A DNA stretch of 64,000 nt from Streptomyces triculaminicus (GTDB lineage Bacteria > Actinomycetota > Actinomycetes > Streptomycetales > Streptomycetaceae), in the NCBI RefSeq assembly GCF_017349075.1, contig NZ_JAFMOF010000005.1, positions 434,001-498,000 of the forward strand, read 5' to 3'. This document shows, in pieces, positions 49,537 to 60,727 of the stretch. Every line of letters begins with the position of its first letter. The first letter of the stretch is position 1. The position numbers and the translations under genes are program-made. The notes beneath the pieces were generated by a model. The model was not told the DNA's origin. It saw nothing but the letters and a program-made list of their open reading frames with translations, and searched no databases.

Positions 49537-50607
49537 GCCCGACGGGGCGCGGGCCGCGGCCAGCTCGGCGGCCAGCACGGCGACGAGGTCGCCCGCCGGC
49601 ATGGCGCGGGCCAGGCGGTGGCCCTGGCCCGCCCACAGGCTCATGCCCTCCGGGTCGCCCGCCGCCGCGGCGGCCCTGCGCAGGCCGGAGGTCATGTGGT
49701 GGATCTGGGGGTAGGCGGCGGGGGCGTAGGGGCCGTGCTCTCGGATGAAACGGTTCACCAGCCCCCGGGCCGGGCGGCCCGTGAAGGCCCGGGTCAGCTC
49801 CGTGCGGGCGAACAGCGGGTCGGTCAGGGCCCGCTTGTGCAGGGGATGGGCGCCGGACTCCGGGCAGGGCAGGAACGCCGTGCCGAGCTGCGCCGCGCAC
49901 GCGCCCGCCGCGAGGACCGCGGCGATCGCCTCGCCCCGCATCAGCCCGCCCGTCGCGATCACCGGCAGCGGCACGCTCTCGCGGACCTCGGCCAGCAGCG
50001 GCAAAAGCCCGGCGCCCGCGCCGTCCGCGTGCGGGTCGTCGTGGTGGGTGCCCTGGTGGCCGCCGGCCTCCACGCCCTGTACGCAGACGGCGTCCGCGCC
50101 CGCCTCCCGCGCCGCACGGGCCTCGGCGGCCGAGGTCACGGTCACCACCGTGACCGTGCCGACCGCTGCCAAGGCGTCCACGGCCGTACGGGAAGGACAC
50201 CCGAAAGTGAAGGAGACGACGGGGACGGGGGCCTCGAGGAGGAGGGCGAGCTTGGCGTCGTAGGCGTCGTCGAAACTCTGGTCCGTCTCGCCGAGGGACG
50301 TCCGGTAGCGGGCGGCCTCGCCGGCCAGCCGCTCGGCGTAGGCCTCGACCGCGGCCGGGTCGGCGGCGGCCGGTTGGGGCAGGAAGAGGTTGACGCCGAA
50401 GGGCCGGCCCGTGCGGGCGCGGAGCTGCTCGATCTCCTCGTGCATCGCGGCCGGCGTCTTGTACCCGGCGGCGAGGAAGCCCAGGCCGCCGGCCTCGCCG
50501 ACGGCGGCGGCCAGCGCCGGAGTGGAGCCGCCGCCCGCCATCGGGGCCTGCACGATCGGGTGCTCGAACAGTCTGGTCACTCTGGTCAGTCCGGACAACG
50601 GAGCCAT
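49513..50607 (-). CDS. nitronate monooxygenase (2-nitropropane dioxygenase family)
   Basis: A 364-residue FMN-dependent TIM-barrel oxidase. Signatures: PIVQAPMAGGGSTPALAAAV, GFLAAGYKTP, VPVVSFTFGCPS, GADAVCVQGVEAGGHQG (with the catalytic histidine), LPVIATGGLMRGEAIAAVLA and GACAAQLGTAF. It detoxifies nitronates such as propionate-3-nitronate. Length is normal. It is separated from dnaJ upstream by hairpins, so probably has its own promoter. Confidence 0.94.
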   Translation of the reverse strand: MAPLSGLTRVTRLFEHPIVQAPMAGGGSTPALAAAVGEAGGLGFLAAGYKTPAAMHEEIEQLRARTGRPFGVNLFLPQPAAADPAAVEAYAERLAGEAARYRTSLGETDQSFDDAYDAKLALLLEAPVPVVSFTFGCPSRTAVDALAAVGTVTVVTVTSAAEARAAREAGADAVCVQGVEAGGHQGTHHDDPHADGAGAGLLPLLAEVRESVPLPVIATGGLMRGEAIAAVLAAGACAAQLGTAFLPCPESGAHPLHKRALTDPLFARTELTRAFTGRPARGLVNRFIREHGPYAPAAYPQIHHMTSGLRRAAAAAGDPEGMSLWAGQGHRLARAMPAGDLVAVLAAELAAARAPSGAEPMVSG

Positions 50608-50633
50608 GACCACATCGTGTCACAAACCGACGA

Positions 50634-50672
50634 ACCGGCCCCGGCCACGGGGAAGCCGTGGCCGGGGCCGGT
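50634..50672 (-). terminator. strong hairpin between dnaJ and nitronate monooxygenase
   Basis: A perfect 17-bp stem (50634-50650 with 50656-50672) around a five-base loop, about 95 bases downstream of the dnaJ stop. A second weaker hairpin (CCGGGAG/CTCCCGG type) lies nearer dnaJ at about 50692-50720. Together they should end the hrcA-dnaJ transcript. Confidence 0.8.
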
Positions 50673-50766
50673 CATGATCCGTCGGTCGCCGCCCGGGAGG
50701 ACGTTCGCCCTCCCGGTCCGCCGTCGCGAGAACGCTCGCCGCCCGCGAGGGCGACGTTCGCCGGGC

Positions 50767-51906
50767 CTACCGCCCGTTGAACGCGTCCTTCAGGCGCGAG
50801 AACAGCCCCTGCTGGCCGGGCTTGAACTCGCCCGTCGGGCGCTCCTCGCCGCGCATCTTCGCCAGCTGGCGCAGCAGTTCCTCCTGCTGCGGGTCCAGCT
50901 TGGTGGGCGTGATGACCTCGACATGCACGACGAGGTCGCCGCGCCCGCCGCCGCGCAGGTGGGTGACGCCGCGCTGGTGCAGCGGGATCGACTGGCCGGA
51001 CTGCGTGCCCGGGCGGATGTCGATCTCCTCGACGCCGTCCAGCGTCTCCAGCGGCACCTTCGTGCCGAGCGCGGCCGCCGTCATCGGGATGGTGACCGTG
51101 CAGTGCAGGTCGTCGCCGCGACGCTGGAAGACCGGGTGCGGGGTCTCGTGGATCTCCACGTAGAGGTCGCCGGCGGGGCCGCCGCCGGGGCCGACCTCGC
51201 CCTCGCCCGCGAGCTGGATGCGGGTGCCGTTGTCGACACCGGCGGGGATCTTGACGGTGAGGTTCCGCCGGGACCGGACGCGGCCGTCGCCGGCGCACTC
51301 CGGGCACGGGGTCGGCACGACCGTGCCGAAGCCCTGGCACTGCGGGCACGGGCGGGAGGTCATGACCTGGCCCAGGAAGGACCGGGTGACCTGGGAGACC
51401 TCGCCACGGCCGCGGCACATGTCACAGGTCTGCGCGGACGTGCCCGGGGCCGCGCCCTCGCCGCTGCAGGTCGTACAGACGACGGCCGTGTCGACCTGGA
51501 TGTCCTTGGTGGTGCCGAAGGCGGCCTCCGACAGGCTGACTTCGAGCCGGATCATGGCGTCCTGGCCGCGGCGCGTGCGCGAGCGCGGTCCACGCTGCGA
51601 GGTCTGGCCGAAGAAGGCGTCCATGATGTCGGAGAAGTTGCCGAAGCCGGCGCCGAAGCCGCCGGCGCCCGCACCCGCGCCGCCCGAGGCGGACAGGGGG
51701 TCGCCGCCGAGGTCGTAGACCTGCTTCTTCTGCGGGTCGGAGAGGACCTCGTAAGCGGCGTTGATCTCCTTGAACCGCTCCTGCGTCTTCGGGTCCGGGT
51801 TGACGTCCGGGTGCAGCTCGCGCGCGAGACGGCGGAAGGCCTTCTTGATCTCGTCCTGCGAGGCATCGCGCCGTACGCCCAGGACCGCGTAGTAATCCGT
51901 GGCCAC
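50767..51906 (-). CDS. dnaJ: chaperone DnaJ
   Basis: A 379-residue type I J protein. The J domain has the HPD motif (ARELHPDVNPDP), then a Gly-rich linker (SASGGAGAGAGGFGAGFGNF). Four zinc-binding repeats follow (CTTCSGEG, CDMCRGRG, CPQCQGFG, CPECAGDG), and the C-terminal substrate domains. It is the DnaJ2 copy of actinobacteria, encoded with hrcA rather than with dnaK-grpE. GTG start overlapping the hrcA stop by one base. Heat control through CIRCE and HrcA is expected. Confidence 0.97.
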   Translation of the reverse strand: MATDYYAVLGVRRDASQDEIKKAFRRLARELHPDVNPDPKTQERFKEINAAYEVLSDPQKKQVYDLGGDPLSASGGAGAGAGGFGAGFGNFSDIMDAFFGQTSQRGPRSRTRRGQDAMIRLEVSLSEAAFGTTKDIQVDTAVVCTTCSGEGAAPGTSAQTCDMCRGRGEVSQVTRSFLGQVMTSRPCPQCQGFGTVVPTPCPECAGDGRVRSRRNLTVKIPAGVDNGTRIQLAGEGEVGPGGGPAGDLYVEIHETPHPVFQRRGDDLHCTVTIPMTAAALGTKVPLETLDGVEEIDIRPGTQSGQSIPLHQRGVTHLRGGGRGDLVVHVEVITPTKLDPQQEELLRQLAKMRGEERPTGEFKPGQQGLFSRLKDAFNGR

Positions 51907-52922
51907 TACGACTCCGCCAGGATCTGTCCGACGTAACGTGCCACTGCGCGTACCGCTCCCATCGTTCCGGGGTAGTCCATGCGGGTCGGTCCGACCACGC
52001 CGAGTTTGGCGACTGCCTCGTCGCCCGAACCGTAGCCGACGGCGACGACCGATGTGGAGTTCAGACCCTCGTGGGCGATCTCATGACCGATGCGCACGGT
52101 CATCGCCGAGTCCTTGGCCTCGCCGAGCAGTTTGAGCAGCACGACCTGCTCCTCCAACGCCTCCAGCACGGGCCGGATCGTCAGCGGGAAGTCATGACCG
52201 AAACGAGTGAGGTTGGCGGTGCCGCCGATCATCAGCCGTTCCTCGGTCTCCTCCACCAGGGTCTCGAGCAGAGTGGCGAGAACCGTCGAAACGGTTCCGC
52301 GCTCGTCCTGATCGAAGGACTCCGGAAGGTCCTGCACCAACTGCGGCACATCCGTGAACCGACGCCCCACGACACGGCTGTTCAGCCGCGCCCGCAGGTC
52401 GGCCAGGGCGTTCTCGCCCACCGGCGCCGGGCAGTCGATCATGCGCTGCTCCACCCGGCCGGTGTCCGTGATCAGCACGAGCATGACCCGGGCCGGAGCG
52501 AGCGAGAGCAACTCCACATGACGCACGGTCGAACGGCTCAGCGAGGGGTACTGCACCACCGCGACCTGCCGGGTCAGCTGCGCCAGCAGCCGCACCGTGC
52601 GGGCCACCACGTCGTCCAGGTCGACCGCGCCGTCCAGGAAGTTCTGGATGGCACGCCGCTCCGGCGAGGACAGCGGCTTGACGCCCGCCAGCTTGTCGAC
52701 GAAGAGGCGGTAGCCCTTGTCGGTCGGGATGCGGCCCGCGCTCGTGTGGGGCTGGGCGATGAAGCCCTCGTCCTCCAGCGCCGCCATGTCGTTGCGCACG
52801 GTGGCCGGGGACACCCCCAGCCGGTGCCGCTCGGTGAGCGCCTTGGAGCCGACGGGCTCCTCGGTGCCCACGTAGTCCTGGACGATCGCGCGCAACACCT
52901 CGAGCCTGCGTTCGCTCAGCAC
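51906..52922 (-). CDS. hrcA: heat-inducible transcription repressor HrcA
   Basis: A 338-residue repressor with the winged-helix start VLSERRLEVLRAIVQDYVGT and TVRNDMAALEDEGFIAQPHT, and the HrcA dimer domains. The start is GTG at 52922 with GGAGGT seven bases upstream, giving the standard Streptomyces length; an in-frame ATG five codons earlier lacks a site. HrcA represses class I heat-shock genes by binding CIRCE until GroEL becomes limiting. A CIRCE element lies at 53053. Confidence 0.97.
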   Translation of the reverse strand: MLSERRLEVLRAIVQDYVGTEEPVGSKALTERHRLGVSPATVRNDMAALEDEGFIAQPHTSAGRIPTDKGYRLFVDKLAGVKPLSSPERRAIQNFLDGAVDLDDVVARTVRLLAQLTRQVAVVQYPSLSRSTVRHVELLSLAPARVMLVLITDTGRVEQRMIDCPAPVGENALADLRARLNSRVVGRRFTDVPQLVQDLPESFDQDERGTVSTVLATLLETLVEETEERLMIGGTANLTRFGHDFPLTIRPVLEALEEQVVLLKLLGEAKDSAMTVRIGHEIAHEGLNSTSVVAVGYGSGDEAVAKLGVVGPTRMDYPGTMGAVRAVARYVGQILAES

Positions 52923-52965
52923 CGCGCGCACCTCCATCGGTCCAAAAGGTTCAGCCGTCGTACGG

Positions 52966-53013
52966 GTCGTACCTGTTGTACGTCGTACGCGTTGTACGTC
53001 GTACCTGTTGTAC
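52966..53013. repeat. 16-bp tandem repeats in the hrcA leader
   Basis: Three 16-bp copies (52966-52981, 52982-52997, 52998-53013) of the form GTCGTACNNGTTGTAC, the first and third identical, plus a partial unit GTCGTACGG at 52957. The array lies between CIRCE and the hrcA start, in the transcribed leader. Confidence 0.9.
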
Positions 53014-53052
53014 GAGGGTCGCATGCGCGGGGGTCTCACCGGACCCCCACCC

Positions 53053-53079
53053 TTGGCACTCAAAGGTCACGAGTGCCAG
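53053..53079. promoter_or_regulatory. CIRCE operator of hrcA-dnaJ
   Basis: TTGGCACTC (53053-53061), nine-base spacer, GAGTGCCAG (53071-53079), matching CIRCE (TTAGCACTC-N9-GAGTGCTAA). It lies about 130 bases upstream of hrcA, so HrcA should repress its own operon here. Confidence 0.93.
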
Positions 53080-53197
53080 AACCCTCAAGCCAGTGTACGG
53101 CCGGGCACCACGGACAGGGCAAGGGCAGTCCCCGCCGCGTGCCCCCGGACCCGCGTCCGGGCGGGCGACGGCACCCCCGTCCGGATAGCGTCGCGGT

Positions 53198-53947
53198 ATG
53201 GAGACTCAAGGGGAATCCGGCGCCGCGGGGGCGCATTGGGAACGGCTCGCGCCACACGTCGTACGCCGCAGGCTGCCGGGCTGGGACGCCACCGTCGGGG
53301 CCATCGCGGGGACGGACGGCGTCCTCGTCGTGGACACCGGATCGTCGCTGCGCGAGGGCGCCGTGATCCGCCGCGAGGTGCAGCAGATCTTCGGCCTCCC
53401 CGTGACGCACATCGCACTCACCCACCCCCACTTCGATCACATCCTGGGCACGGCCGCCTTCTCCGGCGTGCAGGTGTACGGGGCGGTGGGGCTCGGCGAA
53501 CTGCTGCGCCACGAGCACGAGCGCGAGGAGCTGCGACGGGACGCGGTGCGCTACGGAGTCCCGCGCGAGGCCGCCGCCGAGGCCGTGGAGATGCTCGTAC
53601 CGCCCCAGCACGCCGTCTCCGGGGAGCTGACCGTCGACCTGGGCGGCGGGCGGCGCGTGCTCCTCGCGAACGTGGGCCCCGGGCACACGGCGTACGACCT
53701 GGCGGTGCTCGTCCCCGGCGAGGGCGGCGCGCCCGAGGTCGTCTTCTGCGGCGACGTGGTCGAGGAGTCGGGCGAGCCCCAGGCCGGGCCGGACGCGCTG
53801 CCGCACGCCTGGCCGACGGCGGTGGACCGGCTGCTCACGCTGGGCGGCGAGGAATCGGTGTACGTGCCGGGGCACGGGGCCGTGGTGGACGCGGCCTTCG
53901 TACGGCGGCAGGGAGAGGCGTTGCGGGCCCGGTTCGGCGTGTCGTGA
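53198..53947 (+). CDS. MBL-fold hydrolase
   Basis: A 249-residue metallo-beta-lactamase-fold hydrolase: DGVLVVDTGSSLREG, THIALTHPHFDHILGTAAF (HxHxDH variant HPHFDH), LLANVGPGHTAYDLAVLVPG, VVFCGDVVEESG and VYVPGHGAVVD. The metal site looks complete. Substrate unknown. It is divergent from hrcA across a gap that includes CIRCE, and six bases ahead of the DUF3097 gene. Confidence 0.92.
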   Translation: METQGESGAAGAHWERLAPHVVRRRLPGWDATVGAIAGTDGVLVVDTGSSLREGAVIRREVQQIFGLPVTHIALTHPHFDHILGTAAFSGVQVYGAVGLGELLRHEHEREELRRDAVRYGVPREAAAEAVEMLVPPQHAVSGELTVDLGGGRRVLLANVGPGHTAYDLAVLVPGEGGAPEVVFCGDVVEESGEPQAGPDALPHAWPTAVDRLLTLGGEESVYVPGHGAVVDAAFVRRQGEALRARFGVS

Positions 53948-53953
53948 TCCACA

Positions 53954-54790
53954 ATGGCGCGCATGCGCAGCAGTCGACAGTACGACCCCGATCTGACGCC
54001 CCCGTGGAAGCGGAGCACGCCCGCGCCCGAGGTGCCCGCCGAGGTGGACCTCGTGGTGGAGGAGGTCACCACCGGCTTCTGCGGGGCGGTGATCCGCTGC
54101 GAGAAGACCGCGCAGGGGCCGACGGTGACGCTGGAGGACCGCTTCGGCAAGCACCGGGTCTTCCCCATGGAGCCCCGGGGCTTCCTCCTGGAGGGGCGCA
54201 TCGTCACCCTCGTACGCCCCTCGGCCCCCGCCGCACGCGGGCCGCAGCGCACGGCCTCCGGCTCCCTCGCCGTCCCCGGCGCACGGGCCCGCGTGGCGCG
54301 CGCCGGGCGCATCTACGTCGAGGGGCGCCACGACGCGGAGCTCGTGGAGCGCGTCTGGGGTGACGACCTGCGCATCGAAGGCGTGGTCGTCGAGTACCTC
54401 GAGGGCATCGACGACCTGCCCGCGATCGTCGACTCCTTCGCCCCCGGCCCGGACGCCCGCCTCGGCGTCCTGGTCGACCACCTCGTGCCGGGCTCCAAGG
54501 AGTCCCGCATCGCCGCCGCCGTCACAGGCGCGGACGTCCTGGTCGTCGGCCACCCCTACGTGGACGTCTGGGAAGCCGTGAAGCCGTCCTCCCTGGGCAT
54601 CCCCGCCTGGCCCCGCATCCCGCACGGACAGGACTGGAAGACAGGCGTCTGCCGCTCCCTGGGCTGGCCGGAGAACACGGGAGCGGCGTGGCAGCGGATC
54701 CTGAGCTCGGTGCGCACCTACAAGGACCTCGAACCGGCGCTGCTGGGGCGCGTCGAGGAGCTGATCGACTTCGTGACGGTGGGGGGTTAG
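53954..54790 (+). CDS. DUF3097 protein
   Basis: A 278-residue actinobacterial DUF3097 protein: YDPDLTPPWKRSTPAPEVPA, VTTGFCGAVIRCEKTAQGPT, GRIYVEGRHDAELVERVWGD, LGVLVDHLVPGSKESRIAAA, HPYVDVWEAVKPSSLGI. The middle (IYVEGRHDAEL ... VLVDHLVPGSKE) resembles a TOPRIM-like fold. No known function, although it is strongly conserved in actinobacteria. Second of a two-gene unit after the MBL gene, and converging with the Uma2 gene (four-base overlap of stops). Confidence 0.92.
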   Translation: MARMRSSRQYDPDLTPPWKRSTPAPEVPAEVDLVVEEVTTGFCGAVIRCEKTAQGPTVTLEDRFGKHRVFPMEPRGFLLEGRIVTLVRPSAPAARGPQRTASGSLAVPGARARVARAGRIYVEGRHDAELVERVWGDDLRIEGVVVEYLEGIDDLPAIVDSFAPGPDARLGVLVDHLVPGSKESRIAAAVTGADVLVVGHPYVDVWEAVKPSSLGIPAWPRIPHGQDWKTGVCRSLGWPENTGAAWQRILSSVRTYKDLEPALLGRVEELIDFVTVGG

Positions 54791-55344
54791 CGCTCCAGCG
54801 TCTGGAATCCGGACGTGTCCAGCGTGACCCCGAGCAGGTCGAGTGGCACGGGGTCACCGAATTTCGTCGTCCGCTGCACGCTGTAGTCGGCACCCGCGCC
54901 GGCCCCGATCGGCTCGGTGAACAGCACGCACTTCGCCTCGAAAGGGTCGATGATCAGGTAGGCGGGCACCTGGCCGGCCGCATAGATCGACCTCTTGTCC
55001 GTGTAGTCACGGCTTGCGCTGGTTCTGGACACGACCTCGAGCAGCAGCGTGACGGCAGGTGCGGGGATGAGGCGTCCCGGCCCTGTGATGATGCCGCGCT
55101 CGTACACGACCAGGTCCGGCACAGGCTCGCTCGGTTCGCCCGGAATGTCGACGTCTTGAGTCTGGAGCCGGTCCCAACGGTCACGAGGGATCTGGTCCTG
55201 GACGTCCTGAACGATCCAGTTATGGATTCGGTCAGGGCTCGCCATCATCACGATGTCCCCCCGCAGCAGCTCGACCCGCCAGCCTTCGGGAACCTCAAGA
55301 TTCTCGAAGAACTCGATCTTCGTCCGGTCATCCACAGCGGTCAT
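54787..55344 (-). CDS. Uma2-family (DUF820) protein
   Basis: A 185-residue protein of the PD-(D/E)XK-fold Uma2 family: WRVELLRGDIVMMASPDRIH, PDLVVYERGI (the D of the nuclease core), LLLEVVSRTSASRDYTDKRS (E-x-V and K) and VPAYLIIDPFEAK. These proteins are very abundant in Streptomyces and cyanobacteria. Nuclease activity is predicted but unproven. ATG at 55344 is chosen because the family begins near EFFENLEVPEGWRVELL. Confidence 0.9.
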   Translation of the reverse strand: MTAVDDRTKIEFFENLEVPEGWRVELLRGDIVMMASPDRIHNWIVQDVQDQIPRDRWDRLQTQDVDIPGEPSEPVPDLVVYERGIITGPGRLIPAPAVTLLLEVVSRTSASRDYTDKRSIYAAGQVPAYLIIDPFEAKCVLFTEPIGAGAGADYSVQRTTKFGDPVPLDLLGVTLDTSGFQTLER

Positions 55345-55445
55345 CTCCGTGGCCCTCCACATCCGCCGCAGTGCATTTGGCGGCAGCCTATGAAGAGCGT
55401 AGGCAGGCTCACAGTCTATGCGCGCGTGTTCACTCGAACAGGTAA

Positions 55446-56678
55446 TCAGTCCACCAGGTCGCGGACCACCGCATCCGCCAGCAGGCGACCCCGCAGAGTG
55501 AGGGCCGCCCGCCCCTGCTCGTACGCCTCCGCCCGCAGCAACCCGTCCGCAAGGGCGCGCGCGGCAGCCGCCGCCCCGGCCGGCTTCAGCAGCGCCAGCG
55601 GACACCCCTCCTCGAGCCGCAGCTCGAGAAGAATCCGCTCGACCCGCCGGTCCTCCTCGGAGAGGACCTCACGCCCGGCCCCCGGCGAGCGTCCCTCGCT
55701 CAGAGCCTGCGCATACGCGCCCGGATGCTTGACGTTCCACCACCGCACGCCCCCCACGTGGGAGTGCGCGCCGGGCCCCGCGCCCCACCAGTCGGCGCCG
55801 CGCCAGTAGAGCTCGTTGTGGCGGCAGCGGCCTGCCTCGCTCGTGGCCCAGTTCGAGACCTCGTACCAGGAGAATCCCGCCGCCGAGAGCGTCTCCTCGG
55901 CGATCAGATAGCGGTCCGCGTGCGCGTCGTCGTCCGTCATCGGCACCTCGCCGCGCCGGATGCGCCGCGCGAGCTGCGTGCCCTCCTCGACGATCAGGGC
56001 GTACGCGGAGACGTGGTCGGGGGCGGCGCCGAGCACGGCGTCCAGCGAGGCCCGCCAGTCGTCGTCGCTCTCGCCCGGGGTGCCGTAGATCAGGTCGAGG
56101 TTGACGTGTTCGAAGCCCGCCGCGCGGGCCTCGGCCACGCAGGCCTCGGGGCGGCCCGGGGTGTGCGTACGGTCGAGGATCTTCAGGACGTGCTGGCGGG
56201 CGCTCTGCATGCCGAAGGAGACCCGGTTGAAGCCCGCGGCCCGCAGTTCTTCCAGGTAGCGGGGGTCGACGGACTCGGGGTTGGCCTCGGTGCTCACCTC
56301 GGCGTCCTCGGCGAGCCCGAACTCGTCGCGGATGGTGGCGATCATCCGGCCCAGGTCGGCGGCGGGCAGCAGGGTGGGGGTGCCGCCGCCCACGAAGACC
56401 GTCTCGACCGGGCGCGGGTCGTCGCCGAGCACCTTGCGGGCCAGCCGGATCTCCTCGGCGACCGTCTCCGCGTAGTTGTCGCGGGAGGCGAGGGCGCCGC
56501 CGGAGCCGCGCAGCTCGCTCGCGGTGTAGGTGTTGAAGTCGCAGTAGCCGCAGCGGGTGGCGCAGTAGGGAACGTGCAGGTAGAAGCCGAGGGGTCGCTG
56601 CCCGGAGCCGTCGAGGGCGTGGCGGGGCAGTGCCCCGTCCTCGGGCATGGGTTCACCATCGGGCAGTACGGAAGGCAT
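55446..56678 (-). CDS. hemW: heme chaperone HemW (radical SAM)
   Basis: A 410-residue radical SAM protein: HVPYCATRCGYCDFNTY supplies CxxxCxxC for the 4Fe-4S cluster, then VFVGGGTPTLLPAADL, VSTEANPESVDPRYLEELRA, NRVSFGMQSA, and GFEHVNLDLIYGTPGES. HemW binds heme and delivers it to respiratory proteins; it is not the coproporphyrinogen dehydrogenase HemN. Start at the ATG of MPSVLPDGEPMPEDG, usual for Streptomyces. Confidence 0.95.
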   Translation of the reverse strand: MPSVLPDGEPMPEDGALPRHALDGSGQRPLGFYLHVPYCATRCGYCDFNTYTASELRGSGGALASRDNYAETVAEEIRLARKVLGDDPRPVETVFVGGGTPTLLPAADLGRMIATIRDEFGLAEDAEVSTEANPESVDPRYLEELRAAGFNRVSFGMQSARQHVLKILDRTHTPGRPEACVAEARAAGFEHVNLDLIYGTPGESDDDWRASLDAVLGAAPDHVSAYALIVEEGTQLARRIRRGEVPMTDDDAHADRYLIAEETLSAAGFSWYEVSNWATSEAGRCRHNELYWRGADWWGAGPGAHSHVGGVRWWNVKHPGAYAQALSEGRSPGAGREVLSEEDRRVERILLELRLEEGCPLALLKPAGAAAAARALADGLLRAEAYEQGRAALTLRGRLLADAVVRDLVD

Positions 56679-56731
56679 GCGTTCCATTGTCCAGCACGCG
56701 CCGGATTGCTCCGCGCCCTCGCACCAAGCGG

Positions 56732-58640
56732 TCACTCCGCCCGCAGCACCAGCAGCGCCATGTCGTCGTCGGGCGGGCCCGGCGCGAAGCCGTGCACGGC
56801 GTGGCGGACGCGGGCGGCGACCTGCTCCGCGCTCAGGCCAGCGCAGTCGGCGAGGACGGCGGCCAGGCCGTCGCCGTCGTCGAGCAGGCGGCCCCCGGAC
56901 TTGCGCTCGGTGACGCCGTCCGTGACGCACAGCAGCGTCTCCCCGGCCGCCAGGTCGAAGGTCTCGCTGCCGTAGCCGACCTCCTCGACGACGCCCAGCA
57001 GCATCTGGGGCGCGGCCACGGGCCGTACCGAGCCGTCGGGGCGCAGGAGCAGCGGCAGCGGATGCCCGGCGCTGGCGAGCGTGCAGCGCACGCCGCCGCG
57101 GTGGGGGACGAGCTCCCCGTAGAGCAGGGACAGGAAGCGCGGCCCGGTGCCGGCCTCCGCCTCGGCCGCCTCCTCGCCCAGCATGCGGTTGAGGCGGTCG
57201 AGGACGCCGGCGACGCCGTACCCCTCCTTCGCCAGGAGCCGCAGCCAGGGACGGACGAGGCCGGTGGTCACGGCGGCCTCGGGGCCGCTGCCGCAGACGT
57301 CGCCGAGGGCGAAGCACCAGCGGCCGTCGCCGGCCGCGAAGACGTCGTAGAAGTCGCCGCCGGCGGAGGCGTCGCCCCGGGGTTCGTAGACGACGGCCGC
57401 CTCGACGCCGGGGATCACCGCGACGCCCCGGGGCAGCAGGCCGCGCTGGAGAATGCGGCTGATGGTGGCCTGCCGGGTGTACTGGCGGGCGGAGGCGAGG
57501 GCGCGGGCCACGCGCCGGGCGAAGTCCTCGGCGAGAGCGGAGACGTCGCCGGCCACGGCGGACGGCCCGGCGCGGCCCAGCAGAAGGGTGCCGACGCCGC
57601 GGCCGCCCGCGACCAGCCGGCAGGCCAGGGCCGTGCCGCCGTCGGGCCCGTACGGCCAGGGGACGGCCCGGCCCGCGGCGGGCAGGGCGGGGCGGGGTGC
57701 GCAGCAGGGCGAGGCGGAGGGGGTCGACACGGTGTTCGCGGGCGTGCCAGACGCAGGACAGGCGCGGGGCGGGGCGGACGGCGCCGGGAGAGCCGTCGGT
57801 GTCGAGCCACACGGCGCACCAGTCGGCCAGGCGCGGGACGGCGAGCTGGGCGGCGAGGGAGGCGACCATGTCCTCGTCGAACTGCCCGGCCAGCAGTTCG
57901 GACGCCTCGGCGAGGAAGGACAGGGCGCGGTGGTGGCCGCGCTCGGCGGCGCGGCGGGCGGGCGGTGCGGGGGACGGGCCGGGGGCGAGGACCTCGGCGG
58001 CGCCCAGGACGTCCGGCAGGGCCGGGTCGCGGAGCGGGGTGGCGAGGGCACCGGGGATGCCGAGGGCGCCAGGGACGCCAGGGGCTCCAGAGGCGTCCTC
58101 CCCCGGGCAGGTGGGCAGGTGGAACCAGACCGTCTTGTCGGTGCGGCGGTAGGCCGTGCCCCACGTCTCGGCCAGTTCGGCGACGAGCCGCAGCCCCCGG
58201 CCGCCGTGCGCGGCCCCCTCGCGCTCGCCCCTCCCCCGGCGCGGGCGGGCGCGGAACTCGCGGGCGGGGTGGTGGTCGGTGACCTCCACGACGAGATTGC
58301 CGCCCCGGGCGGGATCCAGCCGGCACTCGAGGTCCACGGACGTCCCCGCGTGCACCACGGCATTGGTCACCAGCTCGCTGACCAGCAGCGTCGCATCATC
58401 GGTGACCATGTCGTGGGCGTTCCAGCCGGCGAGGACGCTGCGCACGAAGCGGCGTGCGGCCGATGGCGCGCGGGCGTCGCCGGGCAGGCTGGTACGGGCC
58501 GTCGGCGGGCCCTCGCCCGCCGCGCCCGGCCCGGTGCCGGGCGGCGGCCCCTTGTCGTGCGGCCCAGCGGCCGCGTTCGTTCCGCAGGCGGGCGCACGGG
58601 CAACCGCCTGATCCTTACCGCCGCTTGGTGATGTCCTCAC
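56732..58640 (-). CDS. SpoIIE-type PP2C phosphatase with GHKL ATPase domain, frameshifted
   Basis: From GTG 58640 (AGGAG upstream) the frame encodes an ATP-binding domain (LLVSELVTNAVVHAGTSVDL, GGRGLRLVAELAETWGTAYR) and a linker with GAF-like character (ELLAGQFDEDMVASLAAQLA). After LRLALLRTPPRPA the coding continues one base out of frame: AVPWPYGPDGGTALACRLVA, then the PP2C phosphatase GGDFYDVFAAGDGRWCFALG and GHPLPLLLRPDGS, ending at 56732. One extra base in the two G4 runs at 57689-57697 explains it. Repaired length is about 636 residues. Such proteins control sigma factors through anti-anti-sigma phosphorylation. Confidence 0.82.
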
Positions 58641-58754
58641 GGTGGTGCTCCTGACCGCTTACGGCATAGTGCGGAATTCACCACCGACAGAGTGACAGAC
58701 CAACTGGGCTCAGGTGCGCCGAGTTGGGCAAGTGAGCCGTACGAGTGGAGAGGA

Positions 58755-58826
58755 GCGGAGATACGAGGGGAGATACGGGCGGAGATGCACGCGAAGATAC
58801 GAGCGGAGATACGCGCGACGCTACGC
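58755..58826. repeat. 12-bp tandem repeat array, six units
   Basis: Six consecutive 12-bp units, consensus GCGGAGATACGA, from 58755 to 58826, with decay in the last unit. It lies in the 197-base gap between the acyl-CoA ligase stop and the SpoIIE-like gene start. Both strands read open through it, but neither has a convincing start. Confidence 0.88.
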
Positions 58827-58837
58827 GCGCAAAGCGC

Positions 58838-60727
<1,890 letters not shown>

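Noticed and set aside
52957..53013. Possible CRISPR array
   Set aside because: The repeats are 16 bp, directly adjacent and without unique spacers, and no cas genes are present.
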